DNA from: Paractinoplanes toevensis
GTDB taxonomy: Bacteria; Actinomycetota; Actinomycetes; Mycobacteriales; Micromonosporaceae
Assembly (NCBI RefSeq): GCF_018332695.1
Contig: NZ_BOQN01000023.1
Location: forward strand, 1-64,000
DNA length: 64,000 nucleotides
Reading direction: 5' to 3'
Made by a program: the position numbers and the translations under genes. Below the pieces are notes generated by a model, which ran no database searches, was not told the DNA's origin, and saw nothing but the letters and a program-made list of their open reading frames with translations. Positions 1-8,893 of the stretch are shown piece after piece. Position 1 is the stretch's first letter. Every line of letters starts with the position of its first letter.

Positions 1-72
1 CCACGCACGCGGATTTGCCGAATTGAGTGCGTCGCACAAAGGCCCTCGGGCCAGCCAAAAGTGGTCGTTCAG

Positions 73-993
73 TCACTTCTTGAGTCCGAGGAGAAGGAGC
101 AATGCTGCTACTATGATTCCGGCCACGATCGACGCAGTCATGGTAATCATCTGCTTGGATCCCTCTTGGCGGAGGGTGACCAGAAATCCTTCCCAAAATG
201 TTGGCCGAAGACCTTTCACGAGAAATAGATCATGTCCTAACGCCGAAGTTATCGCGGCGACCGAAGATGAATTATCCGGTGACCCGATCCATGATTTGGC
301 GAGCATCTTCTCGATGTCGGGTATAGTCTCTCTGACGCCATCGTCTGCGAGCGCGCCCCTGCAGTACTGGCACAGATACGACGATAAAACCTTCTGACGC
401 ACCTCATCGAGAGACGGCGTGAAGTCGCAGGGGCAGCCCTTTGTTCCGACGTGCACCGATCCGCTCAGTCTCGGGCTCACGGACGCGATCACCTCACGCA
501 CGATCAAGGTCAGGATAAATTCGAGGATGGACGGAGGCGCCATCGAGCGCTTCCAGTTGCCGAGTGCGATAACAGAGATGCGGTCGCAGCGTAGGCTATA
601 GAAGTTGTCAGAGAACCGCACGGTCGACAACACGATGATGCGATCTGGTGGCAGCTCTTTCGTCAGATATCCTTCAGCACGCCGACGAAATACTCCGAAT
701 TGCCTTTCCTGGAAAGCTGCGCAACCGTTGCGTATATCTTCCCGATCGACAGGCGAGTTCGAACGCAAACCTATTAGCATCTGATCCTGCGAGTCAAAGG
801 GAATGAACTCAAACTCGAAGCGGTCTTGAATTGTGTTCAAACTGAGAACAAGAAATCGAAGTGCGGCATCGTTGACCTCTGCCATAACCGACAAAATGCC
901 GAATCGGCGACGTGGCCCAGAAGAGGGTTGGGCTTCATCGATCATGGCATCATGCACGGAAGCCTCCTGATTGGTTGGACATTGCAGCCCCAC
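73..993 (-). CDS. Unknown protein with Cys pairs and C-terminal membrane anchor
   Basis: I do not recognise a named family. The 306-residue product has a long soluble part, a Cys cluster (G186-C-P-C189 then C208-Q-Y-C211, preceded by H181) that could bind zinc, and a hydrophobic segment at about residues 284-304 followed by two lysines, so it looks like a tail-anchored membrane protein facing the cytoplasm. The start is uncertain: Met17 and Met37 are alternatives, since the first 30 residues are low in structure. Base composition is clearly lower in G+C than the rest of the window, which suggests separate acquisition. It is not obviously in an operon with the ligase, which lies 450 bases upstream of its start on the same strand. 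The His/Cys arrangement is reminiscent of conflict-associated proteins, but I would not assign a role. Confidence 0.6.
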   Translation of the reverse strand: MGLQCPTNQEASVHDAMIDEAQPSSGPRRRFGILSVMAEVNDAALRFLVLSLNTIQDRFEFEFIPFDSQDQMLIGLRSNSPVDREDIRNGCAAFQERQFGVFRRRAEGYLTKELPPDRIIVLSTVRFSDNFYSLRCDRISVIALGNWKRSMAPPSILEFILTLIVREVIASVSPRLSGSVHVGTKGCPCDFTPSLDEVRQKVLSSYLCQYCRGALADDGVRETIPDIEKMLAKSWIGSPDNSSSVAAITSALGHDLFLVKGLRPTFWEGFLVTLRQEGSKQMITMTASIVAGIIVAALLLLLGLKK

Positions 994-1278
994 ACCTACA
1001 GCAGTTGCCGCGCGCCGTCCATCGCTAATTCCGTCGGAAGCGTGTACGGTCCGGACGGAGATCTCCAGCCTCGTATATGGCTAACAACGTCCCGGCCGGA
1101 CGACAACATCGGCGACGTGGTCGCGAGCCCGCTCGTCTACCCGAGCAACGTAGCGGCCTTCGTTACCGACCATCGATACGCGCTCTCATGCCGCAGACAA
1201 GGCGTGCCCTGTCTCAGCACCCGTCACAGTGCGTGAACAGCGGGGTCGGCCGACGACGCGCGAGCGGGTCTCGCTGGG

Positions 1279-1425
1279 GTGGTGCCCGAACTTCACCGGC
1301 TGGTCGACGTGTTAGCCGAGCGCGGTGACTTCGAGGCATTGCGCGGCCGCGCTGACGCCGGCGACTCTCACGCCGCCGGTCGACTCGCCGAGCGCGGTGT
1401 CTTCGACGCACTGAGTCGACCTGTT
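1279..1425 (+). pseudogene. Relic of an actinobacterial RADAGD-type repeat protein
   Basis: In one plus-strand frame this stretch encodes one and a half copies of a repeat of the pattern LAERGDFEALRGRADAGD..AAGRLAERG. This matches the tandem helical repeats found in large actinobacterial repeat proteins. There is no start with a ribosome site, and the frame degenerates into Arg-rich sequence after about 1425, so this is a fragment rather than a gene. The rest of 994-1446 shows no convincing gene on either strand. Confidence 0.5.
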
Positions 1426-1446
1426 CGCCGGCGTCGGCGGGCTCGC

Positions 1447-2445
1447 CTACGGCCGCCACCGTTCCACGTCGGCCGGATCAACGTCAGCGCGTAGGCGTAG
1501 CAAGCGAACGGGATGGCGATATCGGCCTTGGTCGTACGCCTGATCGACCACGACCTCGACGACAAGCAACGGTTCGACCTGCTGGTAGGGCTGAGGCTCG
1601 CGGCGGTCGACCTGGCCGATCCAGGCGGCGGGCAGCGGTTGCGGCCACTGATGGACGCCGCCGGAAGCGGTGAGCATCCGGCCGATCTCCTGGCGCTGGC
1701 TCAGCGCGAGCGGTACGGTCCGGGCGACGTAGCGTAGCCGACGGCCGTGGTCGTCGAAGCGGCCGAGCAGCAACGCTCGCGGTTCCTCGACCGCGCCGAT
1801 CACCCCGCCGACGATCGCCTCGACGGTGACCTTGCGCTTGTACTTCCACCAGGTCGAACCTCGGCCGCCAACGCGATAAACCCCGGCCAAATCCTTCACG
1901 ACCAAGCCTTCCGCGCCCGTCACGCCCAGCTCGTCGAACCAGGTGCGGGCCAGCTCGACGTCGTAGGTCTGCGGGCAGAGCACGAGCGTGGGCGGCGCGT
2001 TGACGAGCATTTGCTCGAGCCGGGTTCGCCGCTGGCGCAGTGGCAGGCCAGTGAGGTCGTCGCCGGCGGCGGCGAGCACGTCGAACACGACCAGGTTCGC
2101 CGGCCGAGCCGCGGCCTCCCGACGCAAACGACGCCCGGCGGTGATCCGTCCGAGCAGCGCCGGGAACACCGTCCTGCCTACCTCAGTATCGAAGATGATC
2201 AGCTCACCGTCGACCACTGTGCCCGCCGGCAGCGTCTCGCGTACCGCAGCGGCAACGTCAGGAAAAAACGGCGTGAGGTCCTTGGCCCGGCGGCTCTGGA
2301 GGTAAACCCCATCCTGCCGGGAGAACGCCAGGCATCGCCAACCGTCAAACTTGACCTCGTAGGCGCAACCGCCGCGGCACATCCGTGGCTCGGGCAGCTC
2401 GGCCACCCCTACGCAGCGCATCGGCTCTACCGGCGGCCTGAGCAT
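1447..2445 (-). CDS. ATP-dependent DNA ligase (LigC-like)
   Basis: The 332-residue protein has the nucleotidyltransferase motifs of ATP-dependent DNA ligases in order: motif I KFDGWR with the adenylated lysine at K32, motif III-like VVDGELI, motif IV EGLVVKD and motif V WWKYKRK, followed by an OB-fold-like C-terminal part. It would seal nicks by way of a lysine-AMP intermediate. The length and lack of extra polymerase or nuclease domains fit the short LigC group of actinobacteria, which act in end joining or repair. The ATG at 2445 is used; the N terminus starts close to motif I, as usual for the group. No Ku or LigD gene is visible nearby, so a repair operon is not supported here. Confidence 0.9.
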   Translation of the reverse strand: MLRPPVEPMRCVGVAELPEPRMCRGGCAYEVKFDGWRCLAFSRQDGVYLQSRRAKDLTPFFPDVAAAVRETLPAGTVVDGELIIFDTEVGRTVFPALLGRITAGRRLRREAAARPANLVVFDVLAAAGDDLTGLPLRQRRTRLEQMLVNAPPTLVLCPQTYDVELARTWFDELGVTGAEGLVVKDLAGVYRVGGRGSTWWKYKRKVTVEAIVGGVIGAVEEPRALLLGRFDDHGRRLRYVARTVPLALSQRQEIGRMLTASGGVHQWPQPLPAAWIGQVDRREPQPYQQVEPLLVVEVVVDQAYDQGRYRHPVRLLRLRADVDPADVERWRP

Positions 2446-2968
2446 ATTCCGACGCTAAAGATCACAACGTGTCCCGCGTGCCGGAATGACCATTTCATAC
2501 ATGGCCGGGTGGCCGGGTGCCGCCGAACTACATCACTGTTCTTTGATCAATGATATTGCTGATGACCTGCGCAGACGCGATCGTGGAAGAACCGGCGGAC
2601 GCTCGGAACACACGGAAGCAATGAGTCACTGAAGGTCACACTCACCCATGTGCCGAGGTCCGCCGTTTCACCGCCACGCGATCTATCACTCGAAGCTTCG
2701 ATCACGTACCGGCGGTCGAGTCGACGCGGCGATAGGCGCGCTGCGCATTGAACACTGACCCCGGTCCCTCGCGGACTTTCCGTCTGGTTGGCCACCACGC
2801 CCAGTTGCTCCGCACGTTATGTCCGACGGCCGTAGATGACCGGCACGAGTTGCCGGCTCCCTCGAAGCTGTACTCGCCTGCGTGCTCCAGGCGCCGGTGT
2901 TCGCGTCGACCAAAAGGTGCGGAGTGCTCGCAGCTGTGGGCGCTCAGCGTTTCGTGTCGTTCGGCGGG
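2446..2968. other. Intergenic, no gene seen
   Basis: About 520 bases between the ligase start and the end of the VWA gene. Open frames exist on both strands but have no ribosome sites, poor codon pattern and no recognisable product. It may be the left junction of the conjugative backbone, but I see no attachment site. Confidence 0.5.
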
Positions 2969-4681
2969 CTACTTTCCTGCTAAGGCCCGGGTGGCGGCTT
3001 TACCGATCAGGGCGATCGCGTCGATGGGGTCTTTCACCTCGATGGTGGTCACGCGGGTGTAGGTGTGGGTGCTCTGGTCGGCCGGGGCGAGCCAGAGCAC
3101 TTTGCAGCCGGTGGCGGTGAGCCAGTCGATGGTGCGTTGAGCGTGGTCGTAGCCGTTGCGGTAGAACAGCCCGTCAGAGACCACGACCAGCAACCGTGCG
3201 GTTCCGGCGGTTCGTAGGTCGAGAAGGTTGTGGGCGACGCCGACCGCGACGTCGAAACACTCCGCCTGGGCATCGGCCTTGAGCTTCGAGACGGTGCCGG
3301 GCCGCTGTCCGGGAGCGATGACCACGGTGGCCCGGCCCCCGACGGCGATAGTGGTGCTGCGGGCGCCGGCTTTGTGGGCGGCGGTGCCGAGGATCCACGC
3401 GGCCGACGACAGCGGATCGACGAAGGACCGCATGGAGCCGGACACGTCGACTAGCACCGCGACCTTAAGTTCGGGGGCGGGTGCCTGCTGGCGAATGGTG
3501 CGCTGCCAGGGTAGGGCGGTCGGCACGGCCCCGGCGGCGGCCTGCGCCTCACCGGCGATTGCGGCACGCGCTCGTAACCTTCCCGGGGGTAGGGCGGCGT
3601 CGTGACGCATCATGATCGGCTCGCGGGCCTGAGCCCGGCGCAGGGCGCCGGCCAGGACGCGCGCCGCCCGTAGTTCGGCCGGGCGTGGTGTTCGGCTGGT
3701 CCACTCGGCTTGCGGTCCGTCGCCGAGGAATTTGGGCACCGGCGGCAGGGTTGCCGGGTCCGGCGCGGGTGGGGATGCGGCGTCCTCGTCGTCGGGCTCG
3801 CCGCTACCGGGTTCTCCGCCGGGCGGTAGCGGGGGGAGGTCGACGACGGCGGCCAGGACGGCGGTGATCGCGCCCGCGATGCTGGTGCCTGTGCCTGTGC
3901 CTGTGCCGCTGCCGGGGGCGGGGATTTGCGGGGCGGCGTCGGGGTCGATCCCCAGGGCGATACACCAGCGGCGGGCTAGGTCGATCATCGCTGGGGCGTC
4001 GTCGTCGGCGACGGTGTGCGCTTCGCGCCACAGCGTGCGCAGCTTGCGGAGCAGGCGTTTGCCGAGCACGCGGGTGGCGGCGGCGCGCAGCGGGCGGACG
4101 TCGGCGGGTTTGAGGATGCCGGTATCGACGCGGGCCAGTAGCAGCCCGGCGGCGTAGGCGGCGTTGAAGGCGGTGTCGGTGGGTGCGCTGCTGGGGTCGA
4201 CGATGGTGCGCACGCACGCGCGCAGCCATTGCCGGTCGCGGGGCCGGCGCCGGCGGTGGCCGAGTTCGGCCCGGGATTCCTCGAGCATCCCGGCGATGTG
4301 GGACAGGATCGGTGCGGTGCCGGGCGGGTCCGTCCACCGGCTGTGCATGGCGTGCGCGGCTTCGTGGACCAGCGCGCCGTACGGTGCGGGCACATCCTTC
4401 TTGTGGCCGGGCCGGGCCGGGTCGGTGATCTCGGGATCGCCGATGATCGTGGCGTCGACCTCGACGCGGTGCTGTGAGGGGATGTAGCAGGCGGGCGCGC
4501 CGTGACCGAGGCCGGGGGCGACGGTGACGGTGACGTCCGTGCGGCCGGTCAGTACGGCGATCTGCTTGGTCCAGGCCGCCGACCACCGATGCCAGCGGGG
4601 GTCGGCGACCGCGCTGCCCGCCGTCGCCGTCGGGTCGGGTGGGGTGGCTGGGTGCTGGACGTGTCCGGTTTCAGCTGCCAT
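2969..4681 (-). CDS. VWA-domain protein with N-terminal HExxH metallopeptidase-like region
   Basis: The 570-residue product starts at ATG 4681, which has GGGAGG seven bases upstream; the open frame extends further but the extra N terminus is Arg/Ser/Pro-rich shadow. Residues 106-110 are HEAAH, a zinc-protease signature. A low-complexity linker (about 255-310) contains a GT repeat encoded by TGTGCC tandem hexamers near 3887-3909. The C-terminal half is a von Willebrand A domain with the metal-binding DVSGSM at 412-417. This layout matches the DUF2201-type proteins that pair a predicted metallopeptidase-like domain with VWA and work with a MoxR ATPase. The moxR gene lies 52 bases upstream on the same strand, so the two likely form an ATPase/VWA chaperone pair acting on an unknown plasmid or host target. 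Confidence 0.85.
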   Translation of the reverse strand: MAAETGHVQHPATPPDPTATAGSAVADPRWHRWSAAWTKQIAVLTGRTDVTVTVAPGLGHGAPACYIPSQHRVEVDATIIGDPEITDPARPGHKKDVPAPYGALVHEAAHAMHSRWTDPPGTAPILSHIAGMLEESRAELGHRRRRPRDRQWLRACVRTIVDPSSAPTDTAFNAAYAAGLLLARVDTGILKPADVRPLRAAATRVLGKRLLRKLRTLWREAHTVADDDAPAMIDLARRWCIALGIDPDAAPQIPAPGSGTGTGTGTSIAGAITAVLAAVVDLPPLPPGGEPGSGEPDDEDAASPPAPDPATLPPVPKFLGDGPQAEWTSRTPRPAELRAARVLAGALRRAQAREPIMMRHDAALPPGRLRARAAIAGEAQAAAGAVPTALPWQRTIRQQAPAPELKVAVLVDVSGSMRSFVDPLSSAAWILGTAAHKAGARSTTIAVGGRATVVIAPGQRPGTVSKLKADAQAECFDVAVGVAHNLLDLRTAGTARLLVVVSDGLFYRNGYDHAQRTIDWLTATGCKVLWLAPADQSTHTYTRVTTIEVKDPIDAIALIGKAATRALAGK

Positions 4682-4733
4682 CAGCAGACCTCCCGACCGG
4701 AGCAGAGACGATCTCTCGGGGCCGATCGCGGGG

Positions 4734-5846
4734 TCAGCATTGCTCGCCCAGGCTGAGCGGGCTGGCGGTGTGCCGGGCCTTGTCCTTGATGGTGGCGATG
4801 ACGGTGTCGCGGTCGTCCTCGGGGGCGATTCCGGCGAGGTTGGCGAACGCGGCGTCGAGGCCGAGGGTGGCGGCGATGCGTTTGAACGCCAGCAGCTCGC
4901 GCAGTTGCGGCGCCCAGTCGATCTCACCCTTGCGGAGTTTCTGGTTCAGGATGCGGGCCACCGTGATGGCGTCGGGGGGAACGCCGAGCGAGCGGGCGAG
5001 GGTGAAGTCGGTGGTGACCTCGATGTGCACGGAGAGGCGGGAGGCGAGAGCCTCGGTGAGGATCGCGCCGTGCACGCCGGGGTTGTGGCCGAAGATGACG
5101 TAGAAGCCGGGTTGCGCGGTGACGGCTTCGTGGTGGTGGGCGGGGATGGTCAGGGTGCCGCGGCCGTCCATGACCGGGTACAGCACGGCGAGTACGCGGG
5201 GCGGGATGAGGGTGCCGTCGTCGACGAACAGCGCCCGGCCCTCGCGCATCGCGGTCACCAGCGGTCCGTGCGAGAACATGTAGCCGCCGCCGGGCTCGGG
5301 GACGTAGGAGCCGAGGAAGTCCTCGACGCTGGTGTCGCCGTGCCCGCCGACGGTGATCACGTCGGAGAACGCGGCCTCGACCAGGCTGGTCTTGCCGGTG
5401 CCGGGCGGTCCTTGTAGCAGGACCTGGATGCCGTCGGCGCGTAGGCGGCGCAGCACGTCGACGTCGCGTCCGCCGGCCAGCCGGCGCGGCTGGTACCAGA
5501 TGCCGCCGGGGCGGCGCACCGGCCCGGTCGTGCTCGTAGGTGCTGCCGCCGCGGCGGGTGCGGCGGTGGACGGTGTGGTGCTCGGGTCGGCGGCGGCGGT
5601 CCCGGCGGGGGTGACGCGATAGCGGCGGCTGCCGGCGGGCTGCTCGACGACGTGGCCGACAGTTTCGAGGCGCTGCAGGGCGGCGCGCACCGCGCCGGAT
5701 GACCGGCCGCCGAGGACCTTGGCGATGTCCCCTGCGCTGTGCTGGCGCTCGGGTGCCGCGGCGATGACGGCCAGGACCTGAGCGCGGAGTCTGCCGGCGG
5801 ACAGTTTCGGAAGGCCACTCTTGGTGCCGGGCCCTGGGTGAGTCAT
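4734..5846 (-). CDS. MoxR-family AAA+ ATPase fused to an N-terminal winged helix
   Basis: From ATG 5846 the product has 370 residues. Residues about 18-80 form a winged-helix domain like those in the proteins at 17689-18528 and 21886-22692. A low-complexity Ala/Thr/Pro linker follows, then a MoxR-type AAA+ domain with Walker A GPPGTGKT (146-153), a Walker B in which the usual Glu is Asp (ALFVDD, 205-210), and a GHNPG sensor-like segment. MoxR ATPases remodel partners together with VWA proteins, and the VWA gene follows directly. The chosen start overlaps the stop of a 24-codon ORF in the arrangement ATGA, so translation is probably coupled; the longer GTG start at 5960 falls inside a hairpin and is unlikely. 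A DNA-binding MoxR is unusual and may target the complex to DNA. Confidence 0.82.
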   Translation of the reverse strand: MTHPGPGTKSGLPKLSAGRLRAQVLAVIAAAPERQHSAGDIAKVLGGRSSGAVRAALQRLETVGHVVEQPAGSRRYRVTPAGTAAADPSTTPSTAAPAAAAAPTSTTGPVRRPGGIWYQPRRLAGGRDVDVLRRLRADGIQVLLQGPPGTGKTSLVEAAFSDVITVGGHGDTSVEDFLGSYVPEPGGGYMFSHGPLVTAMREGRALFVDDGTLIPPRVLAVLYPVMDGRGTLTIPAHHHEAVTAQPGFYVIFGHNPGVHGAILTEALASRLSVHIEVTTDFTLARSLGVPPDAITVARILNQKLRKGEIDWAPQLRELLAFKRIAATLGLDAAFANLAGIAPEDDRDTVIATIKDKARHTASPLSLGEQC

Positions 5847-5917
5847 CGGCCGGCCGCCGGGCTGGCCAGCGCCGGGCTGAGGGCCGGCAGGGTGGAGGAC
5901 GGGACTGGGGTTCGCAT
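5843..5917 (-). CDS. 24-codon leader ORF coupled to moxR
   Basis: ATG 5917 has a strong AAGGAG ten bases upstream and reads 24 codons (Pro/Ser/Ala-rich, ending AAGR) to a TGA that overlaps the moxR start as ATGA. The moxR start itself has no good ribosome site, so this ORF would deliver ribosomes to it. A stem-loop lies 30 nt upstream of the ATG. The helicase gene at 11409-13712 has the same arrangement. Confidence 0.5.
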   Translation of the reverse strand: MRTPVPSSTLPALSPALASPAAGR

Positions 5918-5947
5918 CGATGGGGTGCTCCTTGGCGCACAAAGGGT

Positions 5948-5989
5948 GCTGCCGCGGCACCCCGGGTTGTCCCGGGGCACCGCGGCAGC
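5948..5989 (-). promoter_or_regulatory. 19-bp leader stem-loop upstream of moxR
   Basis: Arms 5948-5966 and 5971-5989 flank a four-base loop. Read as minus-strand RNA all 19 positions pair, two as G-U; read as plus-strand RNA the same two positions are mismatches, so the structure is built for the sense transcript. There is no U tract. It ends 30 nt before the leader ORF start. Confidence 0.6.
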
Positions 5990-6194
5990 CACCCGAAGCG
6001 GGTTGGGTTGCCGTGCCGGCCGGGACGACCGGGACGAGAAAGGGCGCGGGGCGAAGGCCCGCGCCGAACGTGGAACAGAGACGGGACGGTTACCTGGTCA
6101 GGCCGGGTGGCCTGGCCGTAGTCCGGACGCCGGAATCAGGTAGCGGCGCCGGGGCGTGACGATCACCGCCGGGCTGTCCGCGAGGGTGCCGGGA

Positions 6195-7109
6195 TCAGGG
6201 CGTAGGTCCGACGGTGTTGATGTCTGCGTCGCTGTCGCCGTCGATGTCTGGTGCGACGTAGAACGTGTTGCCGTACCGCCAGATGCGTCCCACCTCCCAG
6301 GGATCCTCCACGTCGGGTATGACGCACTCCAGGCGCACGCGACCGACGAAGATTCGCGGGTTCTGGGCGGCGTGGCGGATGAGCTCGTCCAGCAGCTCCT
6401 CGACGCGCGCACCGTCATCGGCGCTGTCCGGCGGGTCGTGCCGTGGGTCGGCTGCGGTCGTCGTCGGCGGGTGGTCGGGTGCTGGGTCGGTGAAGCGGCG
6501 CGCGAGGGCGTGGCCCAGCTCGGCGAGACCCTGCCGGTTGTCGACGTAGACGGTGCCGTCGAACAGCTCGATGCCGGCCTGCTCCTCGGTGAGTGGTTCT
6601 CCTCGGAAATCGTCTCCCGGGCCGAGCCACCTGGCGATCCAGCCAGCTCCTTCGACCAGCAGCCGCTGCCCGCGACCGATTCCGAGCCCGCGCCCGTGGA
6701 GGGTGAAGCAGGCCGGGCACATGTTCGCCCACGGCCCGAGCCGGGTGGCGCCGTCGTAGCCGGCGGGCACGACCATGCCGTGCATCTGCAGGTGGATGTC
6801 GCAGTTCGGGAGTTCGACGACGTGGACGAACGTCCCGTCGGTCATGCCGCTGGCGGTCGGGCCCGGCCTGGTGGCCGTGTCACCGGTCCCAGTGGGGTGG
6901 CCGAGTTCGGTGGGCTGGTCGACGGCGGCGATCTGGTTGGCGTCGTCGAGCCGCATCGACACGCTGTCCGCGGTGTCGAAGTCGATGTCGACAATGTTGG
7001 TGTGCCGATGGTGGCGGCGAACGGTGCCGAGGGCGCCGGGCCGCAGTGCGGTGTGCGGGTCGCTGGTGCGGATCAGCAGGATGCGTTGGCCGCTCTGGTA
7101 GATGGTCAC
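6195..7109 (-). CDS. DUF4314-domain protein
   Basis: The first 70 residues of this 304-residue protein match the DUF4314 pattern (GQR..L..T.DPHT.LRPG..GTVRR..., then a strand-rich tail), a small SH3-like fold found mostly on actinobacterial mobile elements. The rest has no recognised domain; a Cys pair at CPAC in the middle could bind metal. The start is GTG 7109, whose GTGA overlaps the stop of the upstream gene (7106-7819), so the two are translationally coupled. A second DUF4314 protein is encoded at 18651-20309. Function is unknown. Confidence 0.7.
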   Translation of the reverse strand: MTIYQSGQRILLIRTSDPHTALRPGALGTVRRHHRHTNIVDIDFDTADSVSMRLDDANQIAAVDQPTELGHPTGTGDTATRPGPTASGMTDGTFVHVVELPNCDIHLQMHGMVVPAGYDGATRLGPWANMCPACFTLHGRGLGIGRGQRLLVEGAGWIARWLGPGDDFRGEPLTEEQAGIELFDGTVYVDNRQGLAELGHALARRFTDPAPDHPPTTTAADPRHDPPDSADDGARVEELLDELIRHAAQNPRIFVGRVRLECVIPDVEDPWEVGRIWRYGNTFYVAPDIDGDSDADINTVGPTP

Positions 7110-7819
7110 GGCCGCGCCCCGCCGGTCGGCTCAGCCACCGATGTGGTGGTGGGTAGCAGGTCGGCTGCGGTGACCAGCCGTTGCCGGTCGTACAGCGGGC
7201 TGTCGGCGGCGTCGGCGTCGGTGACCTGCACCGGTTCGGGGCGGTTGGCCTTCAGGATCCGGCCGGCGGCGGTGCGCAGCTGATCGGCGGTGGCGATTGT
7301 CGCGTGTTGCAGGGTGACCAGCCCGGTAGCCAGCGCGGCTCGGATCTGGTCGAGGCGTTCGCGTTCGCGGTCCAGCCGGACGAAGGCGCGGCCCTGCTCG
7401 ACCGCGACCGCGTCGAGGTCCTCGCTGCGGCAGCTCGGTGGGACGAGCGCGATCGCGGCGTGCAGGAGCCGGTGGGCGTCGAGCCGTTCGTGGTCGGCGC
7501 GGAGGCGTTCGCGGACCGCGATGGCCCGGTAGTGCTCGATGACGTCGGCGCTGGTCGGGCCCTCGGTCCGAGGAACCGCGTCCCAGCCGTGCTCGTACCA
7601 GGCGGCCAGCCACTGCAGCAGTTCCCCGGCCTGGGCCCGCGAGAGCAGGATCGAGCGCCGTGAGGAGTCGCCGTAGGTGCGGTGCTGCACGCCGAGTACC
7701 AGGTCATCGGTGCAGGGGCGGTGGTGGCGGGGGCCGAGCAGCAGCACGTCGTTGCCGCCGGTCTCGTGCAGTTCGAGTCGAGCGAAGCGGGCGCTGTCCG
7801 CTTTCGGTGTTCGTGTCAC
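7106..7819 (-). CDS. Unknown accessory protein, 237 aa
   Basis: GTG 7819 has AAGGAG ten bases upstream. The product is 237 residues, Arg/Leu/Ala-rich and mostly helical, with a long charged helix region in the second half (about 115-185) that could be coiled coil, and a Pro/Thr-rich tail. No family was recognised. It heads a two-gene unit with the DUF4314 gene that follows by GTGA overlap, and it is preceded by a leader stem-loop. Confidence 0.6.
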   Translation of the reverse strand: MTRTPKADSARFARLELHETGGNDVLLLGPRHHRPCTDDLVLGVQHRTYGDSSRRSILLSRAQAGELLQWLAAWYEHGWDAVPRTEGPTSADVIEHYRAIAVRERLRADHERLDAHRLLHAAIALVPPSCRSEDLDAVAVEQGRAFVRLDRERERLDQIRAALATGLVTLQHATIATADQLRTAAGRILKANRPEPVQVTDADAADSPLYDRQRLVTAADLLPTTTSVAEPTGGARP

Positions 7820-7849
7820 GGGGTGTGGTCTCCTTCGGTAAGGGAAGAG

Positions 7850-7878
7850 ACCGCGCCGACCGGGCCGGCCGGCGCGGT
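7850..7878 (-). promoter_or_regulatory. Leader stem-loop, 9 bp
   Basis: Arms ACCGCGCCG (7850-7858) and CGGCGCGGT (7870-7878) are perfectly complementary. The hairpin ends 30 nt upstream of the GTG at 7819 and just before its ribosome site. Confidence 0.5.
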
Positions 7879-8034
7879 GCGAACAGGCCCGCGTGGCGCG
7901 GGGTGTCTGTTCGTGGTCGGCCGGCAGGCCGGTGATGCCAGAAACGTGCGTAGCTCCCTGAGGTCAGGTAACGCCGCCGTCGGCGGACGTGTCCCGTCAG
8001 GGCGGGTCAGTGAGGGCGTGTGGGACGTGCCGTG

Positions 8035-8760
8035 TCACCAGTCGGGGGTCAGCCCGAAGTGTTCGGCGAGCCGTTCGTACTTCTCGCGCAGCTCCCCATC
8101 GACCGGGAAGCTGTCGTCGACCCCGTCGTCGCGGGAGTGGTACGCGTCTTCCAACGCGCCTTGCAGGGTGTCGCGCTGCTCCACGGTCAACGTGTAGGTG
8201 AAGTCCGCTGGCGCCGCCGTCTCGCCGGCCGGGCTGCTCGACCACCGGTAGAACGTGACGGTGGCCGCCGTCGGCCCGTTGGCCTGCGGGTGTATCAGCC
8301 CGAGGGCGGCGCTGAGCTGCACGCACCAGCCGGTAGGGAACTTGTCGTCGGCGTACGCGATGTCCCAGGCTTCGTAGCTGTCGGTGAGGGCGTCGCTGGG
8401 GGTCACCCCGCCCGTGACGTAGGCGTCGACGGTGTGGCCGGGGTTCTCGCTGCGGGTGCGGTCGTAGGGAAAGCGGACCACGTCGCGTTCGGCCAGCGAT
8501 GTCATGAAGGCGGCGAGCAGCTCGTGCAGCCGCTGCTCGGCGGTGACGCGCAGCTGCGCCTGGTGGGGGCGGATCTGCTCGTCGGACAGCTCGTAGCCGT
8601 ACAGGCTGGGGTGCTCGATCCAGTCGTTGTCGAGCAGGGTCCGCAGGTCTTCGATGGTGGCGTTGCGGCACAAGGTGGTCGCCGCTGTTTTCGCGGCGGG
8701 TAGGTCGGGGATGCGGTCGGCGGGCAGGTACAGGTCACGCAGGCTCATGTGAGCACTCAT
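8035..8760 (-). CDS. Unknown accessory protein, 241 aa
   Basis: The ATG at 8760 is fixed by AAGGAGG with suitable spacing; the longer open frame upstream is shadow. The 241-residue acidic product has no signal peptide or membrane segment and no domain I recognise. It has an N-terminal helical half (about 1-110) and a C-terminal half with Tyr/Trp-rich strands. It stands alone between two hairpin-bearing intergenic gaps, so it is likely its own transcription unit. Confidence 0.65.
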   Translation of the reverse strand: MSAHMSLRDLYLPADRIPDLPAAKTAATTLCRNATIEDLRTLLDNDWIEHPSLYGYELSDEQIRPHQAQLRVTAEQRLHELLAAFMTSLAERDVVRFPYDRTRSENPGHTVDAYVTGGVTPSDALTDSYEAWDIAYADDKFPTGWCVQLSAALGLIHPQANGPTAATVTFYRWSSSPAGETAAPADFTYTLTVEQRDTLQGALEDAYHSRDDGVDDSFPVDGELREKYERLAEHFGLTPDW

Positions 8761-8841
8761 CGCGACCACCTCCTTCTTGTTGGGTGGCGGTGCATTCGTG
8801 GGTGACGCCCGGTGGCGGGCAGTCGCAGTGCGCAGCGGCCG

Positions 8842-8874
8842 GGGCCGGGACGCGGGCGGTGCCGCGTCCGGCCC
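8842..8874 (-). promoter_or_regulatory. Intergenic stem-loop, 13 bp
   Basis: Arms 8842-8855 and 8862-8874 pair over 13 bp with one bulged G. It sits 20 bases after the stop of the GHKL gene and 81 nt before the next start, so it could be a terminator for the former. No U tract follows. Confidence 0.45.
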
Positions 8875-8893
8875 GTTCACCGGCGGATTGCCG

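Noticed and set aside
3887..3909. TGTGCC tandem repeats as a possible regulatory array
   Set aside because: They encode the GT linker of the VWA protein and fall in a typical low-complexity linker.
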